Part shown: piece by piece, positions 7,497 to 13,896 of the stretch
Numbering within the stretch: position 1 is the stretch's first letter
Layout of the letters: every line of letters starts with the position of its first letter
NCBI GenBank assembly: GCA_047639575.1
Contig: JBLIOB010000055.1
Coordinates: 1 to 18,469, forward strand
Direction: 5' to 3'
Length of the DNA: 18,469 nt
From: JBLIOB01 sp047639575
Lineage (GTDB): Bacteria; Bacteroidota; Bacteroidia; Flavobacteriales_D; Parvicellaceae
Notes under the pieces: generated by a model
Seen by the model: the letters and a program-made list of their open reading frames with translations, nothing else
The model's database searches: none
What the model was told of the DNA's origin: nothing
Position numbers and translations under genes: made by a program

Positions 7497-9167
7497 TTAA
7501 CGTAAGATTTTTCTCACAAATGCTACTGTGAAATATGACATTAAAAACAGCCCAACAAATCCTTCTAGGCTGGAAACCATTCTAATAGCTCCCCAAGGTG
7601 AGTAATCTCCGTATCCAATTGTCAAGAAAGTTATTGCCGAATGATAAAATGATAAGGCCATCTTAGACATTTGCTCTGGAGGGTCAAATCCAGGTTTTAA
7701 GTCTCCAAACCCCCAAAGCATCATGCCCAAATAGCAAAGACTAAACAAGACATAAATGAAAAACATGCTAACCAGCACTCGCATCGGGTTAGTGGCATAA
7801 AGCCCCATCCAATCAAAAATTAATTTTTTAGAAAAAGAAGTAGGATAAACCCAAATAGCGTTCAACTTGTTTGCATTAATTTTTTCCGCATTCAACGCCT
7901 TAAGCTCATAACGTTTGAAGGCTACATAAGATTTATCTTCATCATTGTATTTTCCAGAGTCGTGAAAATCCTCTTTCAGCAATCTGAATTGATCAGCTTT
8001 ATCATGAAAAGAAGTATCCTGATTCTCAATCAAAGCTTTAACATCATTTTCCTTCCAGTCTAAGAATATCTTACCTAAATTCCTGACTTTTGAAAGTATT
8101 AACTGCTCTAATTTTACTTCTGTTTTACCCCTTTTTAAATCAATAATGTCTCGTATAATAGTGTCAGACAAGTCTATCGTGTGACACTTTGTTACACGCA
8201 GATCTACGTAATTATTAAGTTGGCAAGATTTGAAATTAATTTTATTACTGGTAGTTCGTAATAATGACAAACTTCCTTTGCCAAACTCAGCTCCTTCGAA
8301 AGACAATTCTTCATTGCCCAAATCAGCCATATCAAAGGATACATTACCTGACCCAAAAATTGATTTTTTAAAGTAAGTACGTCCTTCTTTGTGCTCAATT
8401 TCTTCAAAGGAAACGATGGCATCGCCAAAATTGGTTCTTCTAAAATCAAGTTTGCCACTTCCAAATTCAACTTTTCCGAAATCGACATAATCTCCGGCCA
8501 TTTCGGCTTTATCAAAGGATACATCACCTTTACCAAACTTAGCAAAATGAAAATCTACCTTGCCATTTCCAAAATTGAAATTTTTGAAGTTTACTTTACC
8601 ATTTCCAAAATTAGCATTGATAAAAGAAGTATTTCCATTATGATTGGCGCTATTTTGAAAAGTGACCGTTCCAGTCCCGAAATCTGCAAATTGAAAATTT
8701 ATACTTCCTTCTCCAAAATCAACGCTTGAGAAGTCTGTAGCTGACTCAACTACTTTTATTTTATGAAAGTTTACATTGCCACTTCCAAAAGTACTATTTA
8801 CAAAATCACAACTTTCCTTAAATGTCGAATAAGAAAAATCAGTGGTGTCATCCGCTTCGAAAAATGTTCGGATCGCAGAAAAGTTACTGAATTCAATTCT
8901 CGAATCCTTCTCTATACCATGTTTCTCTTTGTACGCTCCTAAAGAGAAATTCTTGATGTAACAGTTTGAAATATTAATCAATTCACCAGCGTGAATTTTA
9001 TCGTAGACGTATTCAGCTTCCAAAACACCATATTTCTCTTTTTTTACAACGTTTCTGTTGGCATCTCGAAATATGATGACAGCAGTTTGTGGAAGTGAGA
9101 AAAGCCCATTGTCAAATGGCGTTTCACTTATTTTTATGGAGTAAGATTGATGCTGTTTAGATTTCAC
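7497..9167 (-). CDS. Two-TM potassium-channel-like protein with N-terminal 12-residue repeat solenoid
   Basis: 556 residues. The C-terminus carries a K+ channel pore: TM1 about 461-484, pore helix about 506-515, selectivity filter TIGYGD (516-521), TM2 about 527-551. Residues 127-306 are fifteen exact 12-residue units with consensus FGxGxVxFxxAx; residues 60-126 and 307-345 are looser strand repeats. This predicts a cytoplasmic beta-solenoid (pentapeptide-like), followed by a charged helical segment (375-440) leading to the pore. No RCK/TrkA nucleotide domain, cyclic-nucleotide domain or voltage-sensor helix is present, so the solenoid probably takes the regulatory role (inference). It starts at GTG: an in-frame TGA lies immediately upstream and the next internal Met is far inside. 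That GTG overlaps the stop of the small membrane gene upstream. Last gene of the DPP-thioredoxin-TM-channel run. Confidence 0.85.
   Translation of the reverse strand: MKSKQHQSYSIKISETPFDNGLFSLPQTAVIIFRDANRNVVKKEKYGVLEAEYVYDKIHAGELINISNCYIKNFSLGAYKEKHGIEKDSRIEFSNFSAIRTFFEADDTTDFSYSTFKESCDFVNSTFGSGNVNFHKIKVVESATDFSSVDFGEGSINFQFADFGTGTVTFQNSANHNGNTSFINANFGNGKVNFKNFNFGNGKVDFHFAKFGKGDVSFDKAEMAGDYVDFGKVEFGSGKLDFRRTNFGDAIVSFEEIEHKEGRTYFKKSIFGSGNVSFDMADLGNEELSFEGAEFGKGSLSLLRTTSNKINFKSCQLNNYVDLRVTKCHTIDLSDTIIRDIIDLKRGKTEVKLEQLILSKVRNLGKIFLDWKENDVKALIENQDTSFHDKADQFRLLKEDFHDSGKYNDEDKSYVAFKRYELKALNAEKINANKLNAIWVYPTSFSKKLIFDWMGLYATNPMRVLVSMFFIYVLFSLCYLGMMLWGFGDLKPGFDPPEQMSKMALSFYHSAITFLTIGYGDYSPWGAIRMVSSLEGFVGLFLMSYFTVAFVRKILR
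8250..8789 (-). repeat. Fifteen tandem 36-bp coding repeats (12-residue units)
   Basis: Within the channel gene, codons 127-306 divide into fifteen consecutive units of exactly 12 residues with no insertion or deletion. Ten or more begin FG (for example FGNGKVNFKNFN, FGNGKVDFHFAK, FGKGDVSFDKAE, FGSGNVSFDMAD). Units starting VV, NH, MA or HK keep the Phe or Tyr at position 8. Conserved positions are Phe1, Gly2, Gly4, a hydrophobic residue at 6, Phe8 and a small residue at 11. DNA identity between units is only partial, so they are old and under protein-level selection. Confidence 0.9.
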
Positions 9168-9307
9168 TCAATGGGCTTTTGAACGTAGAACGAGCCAATA
9201 TACAGAATTGTCAAAAGAATGATGAAAACGAGTAAGTAAAAAATCGCCTTGTTATTGGCAAGCGGGCTTTTTTTATCGAAGCTATTTCTATTGTTCCAGA
9301 ATGCCAA
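9164..9307 (-). CDS. Small single-pass membrane protein of 47 residues, coupled to the channel gene
   Basis: A frame from TTG at 9307 to TGA at 9166-9164 fills the gap between the thioredoxin-like gene and the channel gene. The start reads MAFWNNRNSFDKKSPLANNK; residues 22-41 are a hydrophobic helix (IFYLLVFIILLTILYIGSF), followed by the short tail YVQKPIE. The basic N-terminus predicts it stays in the cytoplasm with the tail outside. TTG is the only plausible start: an in-frame TAG (the thioredoxin stop) lies one codon upstream. AGGAAAG before it is a possible ribosome binding site. Its last bases GTGA contain both its own stop and the GTG start of the channel gene, a classic coupling overlap. 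No family is recognised. A role as channel subunit or as a translational leader is inference. Confidence 0.6.
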   Translation of the reverse strand: MAFWNNRNSFDKKSPLANNKAIFYLLVFIILLTILYIGSFYVQKPIE

Positions 9308-9310
9308 TTT

Positions 9311-9898
9311 CTATTTCTTTCCTGCTTGAACTTTTAGCTGAGATTGCTTGCTCCATTGTCCGTATAAATAGTTATGATAATACTTATACTGGTCAGTAGC
9401 GAAAAACACTAAAATTCCCATCATTTGATCAGGCTGCTTAGCTCCATTGTAAATCATGAGTCTCGTTTTGTGCTCGTCTAAGATTACATAGGAAGGGTAG
9501 GAGAGCTTAGCGTCCAACATTGAATAAGCCATCATATGAACTTTTCCTCTGGCATTCGCTGAGGCTTTTTTAAATCCAGGTTCAGAATTAATAAATGAAG
9601 TACCGTTGAAGTTAATCGTGTCAGTCGTTTCTGCGTCAAACTTTACCGCATAGAAATTCGCATTCATATAGTTGGCAACGTTTACATCAACAAAAGTCGT
9701 CTTGTCCATCCGCTTACACCATCCACACCAACCGGTATAGAAATCAATAAACATCTTCTTTGGTACGCTATCTAATTTAGATTGAGCAACTGCTTCATCC
9801 CACGTTACCCAATTAATTTTTCCTTGTGGTGCAACAGATCCTTGCGACCATGTGGAAAAAGTTAAAATTGATAAGAGTGTAAAAATGAAGAGCCTCAT
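9311..9898 (-). CDS. Secreted thioredoxin-like protein (CGWC active site)
   Basis: 195 residues. Residues 1-19 are a signal peptide (LFIFTLLSILTFSTWSQ), so it acts in the periplasm. The thioredoxin fold begins near 45 with MFIDFYTGWCGWCKRMDKTT; the redox pair is Cys58/Cys61. A cis-Pro candidate is Pro135 in SYPSYVILDE. A 35-residue insertion between strand and cis-Pro, and an extra helical C-terminal part (165-195), resemble the thioredoxin_7/DUF255-like secreted thioredoxins common in Bacteroidota. It could reduce or isomerise disulfides, or deliver electrons to an envelope partner; the CGWC tetrapeptide alone does not tell which. ATG lies two bases after the stop of the S9 peptidase gene, so the two are cotranscribed. 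The small membrane gene starts three bases after its stop. Confidence 0.85.
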   Translation of the reverse strand: MRLFIFTLLSILTFSTWSQGSVAPQGKINWVTWDEAVAQSKLDSVPKKMFIDFYTGWCGWCKRMDKTTFVDVNVANYMNANFYAVKFDAETTDTINFNGTSFINSEPGFKKASANARGKVHMMAYSMLDAKLSYPSYVILDEHKTRLMIYNGAKQPDQMMGILVFFATDQYKYYHNYLYGQWSKQSQLKVQAGKK

Positions 9899-9900
9899 GC

Positions 9901-12141
9901 TTATAGGTTTTCTAAAATAAAGTTGGTCATTTTATTGTAAAGATGCAATCGAGTAAATCCGCCATAAATCCCATGATTCTTGTCAGGGTATATAAATAGA
10001 TCGAATTGTTTGTTCGCATTGACCAAGGCGTTAACCATCTCCATGGTGTTTTGATAATGAACATTATCATCGGCTGAACCATGCACCAACATGTAGCTTC
10101 CTTTTAATTTGTCCACATGATTAATTGGAGAATTGTCATCGTAGTTTTTTCCATTTTCTTGTGGAGTTCGCATAAATCTCTCCGTGTAAATATTGTCGTA
10201 GTATCTCCAGTTAGTAACCGGTGCAACAGCAATTGCCGCTTTGAATACATCAGCTCCTTTAGTGATACAAAGAGACGACATGTATCCACCATAACTCCAA
10301 CCAAATATTCCAATTCGGTCTTTATCTACATACGGTAATTCGCCAAGCCATTTTGCAGAAGCTATTTGATCTTGAGTTTCATATTTACCCAATTGTAAGT
10401 ACGTGCAGTGTTTGAAATCTCTTCCTCTAAACCCTGTTCCTCTAGCATCTACTGACACAACAATGTATCCCTTTTGAGCAAGCATTTGGAACCATGCAAA
10501 ATTTGGCCCTCCCCAAGAATTATGAACAGTGTTGATACCGGGCCCTCCATAAACGTGCATGAAAACTGGGTATTGATCTTTCTTTTTATACTTCTTTTTA
10601 TCCTTAAACCCTGGAGGCTTAATCATATAAGCGTTCAATTCAATCCCGTCTTCTGTTTTAATCTTGATGAATTCTTTTTTAGTGAAGCCATATGACTTCA
10701 TTGCATCCTTCACTTTATCATTTGTTTTTAAGGCTTTTATTTCTGATCCGTCAGATTTGTGAAGCGATACATACTCAGGCGAGTTAGCATCAGATTGATA
10801 GTTGATGTAGTATTTGAACCCTTTACTAAATGCAACTCTATTCTGTCCTGCTCTTGCTGATAATTTCTTTTTATCGCTTCCGTCAGATTTCATTACATAT
10901 AAATCCCGGTCCATCGGAGACGTCTCTGCTGAAATGAAATAGATCAAATCTTTCGTCTCATCTATCCCAACTAATTCCGTTACTTCCCAGTTTCCTGTTG
11001 TAAGCTGTATTTCATTTCCTGTTTCTAGATCAATTTTATAAATGTGGTTAAACCCATCTTTTTCGCTTGTCCAGAGATAAGTTTTGTTGTCTTTCAAGAA
11101 AGTTAGGTTGTCCGTAACATCAATATAGGTTTCAGCCTTTTCCTTATAAACTACTTTAGTTTTTACTCCTTGATTATTTGGACGATCTTCTTTGAAAGTT
11201 CCAACCATAAGTTCCAGCTTATTTTGAAGCCTATTCATTCGGGTCACCATCAAAACATCAGGATCATTGGTCCATTTGATTCTTGGAATGTAAATGTCTT
11301 CCTCTATTCCTGTATCGAATGCGCTGGTTCTCTTTTGAGCCAATTCGTAAACGAAAACCCGTACTACAGAATTTGCTTCACCAGCCTTTGGGTATTTGAA
11401 TTTATATTGAGATGGATAAAGCTCACCGTACATCGCCATTTGGTACTCCTTAACTTTGCTTTCATCAAAATAATAATAGGCTACTTTCTTTCCATCAGGA
11501 GACCAGTATAATCCATTGTCAAAACTGAATTCTTCTTCATAAACCCAGTCAGTTCCACCATAGATCATCTCATTCATCTTACCATCTTTGGTAACTTGAA
11601 TTTCTTCGTTGGTGTCGAAATCTTTAATGAATATGTTGTTCTCTCTTACAAAAGCAACTTTGTTTCCTTCAGGAGCAAACTGAGCTAGTCTTTGCTTTCC
11701 TTTTTTATTATCAGATAACGGAACTAGTACTTTGGATTTGATATCATATACATAGTAAAATGATTTAGACGAGTGCCTGTAGATTCCTTCTTGGTCTGAA
11801 GCAATCAGCAACTTTGTCTCATCTGCATTGAAATGATAATCATTAATGGAGACTTTAGTTTCTCCTCCAGATGCGGTAGGTACCAGGTTGTTTGACGCTA
11901 CAATGGTTCCTACTTCCTTGTAATCAGCATACGCGTATTTCTTCACAGAAGCCACCTTCGTTTGTCGATTGACGTTTAATGAAGTGAAGAATTCTCCATC
12001 CTTCATAGACCGCACGCCAGAAACAGAACTGCCAAAAAACTCTCCTTTCAACCAAATTGATTCGTTGGAAATTTCCTTTCCTTGTGAATAACAAGTTGAT
12101 ACGAATATTAATATCAGCGATAACCCTAGTAATTTCTTCAT
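9901..12141 (-). CDS. S9 family dipeptidyl peptidase IV-type serine peptidase
   Basis: 746 residues from ATG at 12141; an upstream extension to 12195 adds 18 residues that would precede the signal peptide and overlap the promoter, so it is not used. Residues 1-20 are a signal sequence (LLGLSLILIFVST), with Cys near the cleavage site making lipidation possible but the lipobox poor. An N-terminal beta-propeller (about 40-490) contains DWVYEEEF, the Glu motif that holds the free amino terminus of substrates in DPP-IV enzymes. The C-terminal alpha/beta-hydrolase has VYGGPG (oxyanion Tyr), GWSYGG with Ser616, GSADDN with Asp691 and KNHG with His723. It should remove N-terminal dipeptides, often after proline, from peptides in the envelope. 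First gene of a four-gene run with two- and three-base gaps. Confidence 0.93.
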   Translation of the reverse strand: MKKLLGLSLILIFVSTCYSQGKEISNESIWLKGEFFGSSVSGVRSMKDGEFFTSLNVNRQTKVASVKKYAYADYKEVGTIVASNNLVPTASGGETKVSINDYHFNADETKLLIASDQEGIYRHSSKSFYYVYDIKSKVLVPLSDNKKGKQRLAQFAPEGNKVAFVRENNIFIKDFDTNEEIQVTKDGKMNEMIYGGTDWVYEEEFSFDNGLYWSPDGKKVAYYYFDESKVKEYQMAMYGELYPSQYKFKYPKAGEANSVVRVFVYELAQKRTSAFDTGIEEDIYIPRIKWTNDPDVLMVTRMNRLQNKLELMVGTFKEDRPNNQGVKTKVVYKEKAETYIDVTDNLTFLKDNKTYLWTSEKDGFNHIYKIDLETGNEIQLTTGNWEVTELVGIDETKDLIYFISAETSPMDRDLYVMKSDGSDKKKLSARAGQNRVAFSKGFKYYINYQSDANSPEYVSLHKSDGSEIKALKTNDKVKDAMKSYGFTKKEFIKIKTEDGIELNAYMIKPPGFKDKKKYKKKDQYPVFMHVYGGPGINTVHNSWGGPNFAWFQMLAQKGYIVVSVDARGTGFRGRDFKHCTYLQLGKYETQDQIASAKWLGELPYVDKDRIGIFGWSYGGYMSSLCITKGADVFKAAIAVAPVTNWRYYDNIYTERFMRTPQENGKNYDDNSPINHVDKLKGSYMLVHGSADDNVHYQNTMEMVNALVNANKQFDLFIYPDKNHGIYGGFTRLHLYNKMTNFILENL

Positions 12142-12167
12142 TAGTATTGTATTAATTATGATGGGGT

Positions 12168-12196
12168 CGAAAATACAAAACAATAACCACTCCAAA
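12168..12196 (-). promoter_or_regulatory. Candidate promoter for the S9 peptidase operon
   Basis: The minus strand has TTTG at 12196-12193, a 17-base spacer and TATTTTCG at 12175-12168, one mismatch from the bacteroidotal -7 consensus TAnnTTTG. The -7 box ends 26 bases upstream of the chosen ATG at 12141. This placement fits the internal start chosen for the peptidase. It is a by-eye match only. Confidence 0.4.
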
Positions 12197-12208
12197 TGGG
12201 CAAGTGTT

Positions 12209-13639
12209 ATGAAAGGTAATAGCGAGAATGTTAAAGGTTTTAAGGATATTGATCAGAATGATATACTGTTCTTTTCAGAAACTATCGGAACAGAATATGT
12301 TTTCGCTGACCTTGAACAACGAATAGAGTATGGCCACGATGAAACGGAAGATTTTAGTTTCCCGCCAGAAGTAGTCCTCAAGCCTCAAAATACAGAACAG
12401 GTTGCAGCCGTTATGGGTTATTGTAATCTGCATTTGATATCAGTAACGCCAATAGGAGGGAGAACTGGCTTGAGCGGAGGAGCACTGAGTGTTTGTGGAG
12501 GAGTAGGTCTTTCATTAGAACGAATGAACCTTATCGTTACTATCGATGAAGATAATTTGCAAGTAACCACCGAGCCTGGCGTGATCACGCAAGTATTAAT
12601 GGATGCGGTTGCTGCAAAAGGACTTTTTTATGCACCTGACCCCTCAAGTAAAGGAAGTTGCTTTATTGGCGGAAATCTAGCTGAGAATGCCGGTGGACCA
12701 AGAGCGGTTAAGTATGGGGTGACTAAGGATTTCGTATTGAACTTAGAAGTTGTTTTGCCGAATGGTGAGATTATTTGGACTGGTGCGAATACATTAAAAA
12801 ATTCAACTGGCTATAATTTGACACAGTTGATGGTAGGTAGTGAAGGCACGTTAGGAATCATCACTAAAGCCGTGTTAAAATTACTTCCATTACCAGCCCA
12901 CAATTTGCTTCTGCTCGTTCCATTTAATTCAGCAGAAAAAGCATGTGAAGCTGTGAGTGCGATCTTCAAAGCAGGAATTACGCCTTCTGCACTGGAGTTC
13001 ATGGAACGAGATGCGATTGAGTGGGCATTGAAATTCACGGAATCAACCATAGAAATTGAAAACCAGGTACAAGCGCACTTGCTAATAGAGGTAGATGGGA
13101 ATGATCAAGATTTGCTTTTCAAAGAATGCGAAATAATCACTAATGTTTTGGAGAATTTCGGCAGTGGTGAAATCATGTTTGCTGATTCAGAAGCTCAAAA
13201 AGAAACACTGTGGAAACTTCGAAGAACAATAGGTGAGGCCGTAAAAGCAAATTCGATCTATAAAGAAGAAGACACCGTGGTACCGAGGTATGAGCTACCT
13301 GCGTTGTTAAAAGGTGTTAAAGAAATTGGCAAAAAGTACGGGTTTAAGTCAATCTGTTACGGCCATGCTGGTGATGGTAATCTCCATATTAATATCATTA
13401 AAGGTGAGCTTTCCGAAACACAGTGGAAAGAAGAATTACCAAAAGGGATTACAGAAATATTTGAACTAACCGTTTCGCTTGGAGGTACGCTTTCGGGAGA
13501 ACATGGCATTGGTTATGTGCAACGTCAATATATGCCGATTGCTTTTGATGCTGTTCAATTGGAGATAATGAAAGGCATTAAGAATCTATTTGATCCTAAT
13601 GGGATCTTGAATCCAGAGAAGATCTTTCCAGAAAACTAA
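12209..13639 (+). CDS. FAD-linked 2-hydroxyacid oxidase/dehydrogenase (GlcD/LldD-type D-lactate dehydrogenase family)
   Basis: 476 residues from ATG 12209; ATG 12158 would add 17 residues with little coding character and would run over the divergent promoter. The N-terminal half is an FAD-binding type-4 (PCMH/VAO) domain: TPIGGRTGLSGGAL (80-93), DPSSKGSCFIGGNLAENAGG (144-163) and GSEGTLGIITKAVLKLLP (210-227). The C-terminal half is the FAD-oxidase C domain, with YGHAGDGNLHINI (384-396) and GGTLSGEHGIG (425-435), whose His residues bind a divalent metal in relatives, ending NPEKIF. Relatives oxidise glycolate, D-lactate or D-2-hydroxyglutarate and pass electrons to quinone or cytochrome c. Motifs do not fix the substrate. 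No signal peptide; no GlcE/GlcF partner next to it, so a single-subunit enzyme is more likely. Confidence 0.88.
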   Translation: MKGNSENVKGFKDIDQNDILFFSETIGTEYVFADLEQRIEYGHDETEDFSFPPEVVLKPQNTEQVAAVMGYCNLHLISVTPIGGRTGLSGGALSVCGGVGLSLERMNLIVTIDEDNLQVTTEPGVITQVLMDAVAAKGLFYAPDPSSKGSCFIGGNLAENAGGPRAVKYGVTKDFVLNLEVVLPNGEIIWTGANTLKNSTGYNLTQLMVGSEGTLGIITKAVLKLLPLPAHNLLLLVPFNSAEKACEAVSAIFKAGITPSALEFMERDAIEWALKFTESTIEIENQVQAHLLIEVDGNDQDLLFKECEIITNVLENFGSGEIMFADSEAQKETLWKLRRTIGEAVKANSIYKEEDTVVPRYELPALLKGVKEIGKKYGFKSICYGHAGDGNLHINIIKGELSETQWKEELPKGITEIFELTVSLGGTLSGEHGIGYVQRQYMPIAFDAVQLEIMKGIKNLFDPNGILNPEKIFPEN

Positions 13640-13703
13640 GATTCTGAAATTCCTCTGACTGCTTTTTCAATTCAGTCCATATCTCCATAAATTACTTTTA
13701 CAT

Positions 13704-13822
13704 GAATGTCATCCTGAGCCTTTCATTCAGAAGGAATGAAAGAAATGTCGAAGGGCGATAGGATACGCAAGCCGTCCTTCGACATCTCTTCCCGATCCTC
13801 GGGAAGGCTCAGGATGACATTC
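13704..13822. repeat. 119-base structured intergenic inverted repeat
   Basis: Perfect 19-bp terminal inverted repeats: GAATGTCATCCTGAGCCTT at 13704-13722 and its complement at 13804-13822. Inside are three further hairpins: TTTCATTC/GAATGAAA (13721-13741), ATGTCGAAGG/CCTTCGACAT (13745-13785, extendable to 13740-13790 with one mismatch), and CTTCCCGA/TCGGGAAG (13788-13806). Both halves carry the pair GTCATCCTGAGC and GTCGAAGG, a dispersed repeat motif often seen between genes in Bacteroidota. It lies between convergent genes, 64 bases after the FAD oxidase stop, and may also end that transcript. No coding content. Confidence 0.85.
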
Positions 13823-13846
13823 TACGAAAGCTCAAAAAAAGGATCA

Positions 13847-13880
13847 TAAAAAAGCCCCAACTCTTTTCAGAATTGGGGCT
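13847..13880 (-). terminator. Intrinsic terminator of the peptide transporter gene
   Basis: On the minus strand AGCCCCAA (13880-13873) pairs with TTGGGGCT (13860-13853), with the intervening bases allowing a slightly longer imperfect stem, followed by TTTTTTA. It starts 17 bases after the transporter stop codon. This is a typical Rho-independent terminator. Confidence 0.85.
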
Positions 13881-13896
13881 ACATGTGATTGAATTT

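Noticed and set aside
8204..8729. Open frames in other phases on both strands inside the repeat part of the channel gene
   Set aside because: They are by-products of the repetitive codons; the channel frame spans them without interruption and has a recognisable product.
8250..8789. A 36-base periodic signal that could be read as a CRISPR-like or tandem DNA repeat array
   Set aside because: The period equals 12 codons of the channel gene, the units vary freely at wobble positions, there are no identical repeats with unique spacers, and no cas gene is near.
10104..11511. Several open frames opposite to or out of phase with the S9 peptidase gene
   Set aside because: The peptidase frame carries the complete catalytic triad and Glu motif across this region; the other frames lack recognisable motifs.
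12142..12195. N-terminal extension of the S9 peptidase to 12195
   Set aside because: It would place 18 residues ahead of a normal signal peptide that begins with MKKLLG and would overlap the promoter-like element and the divergent gene.
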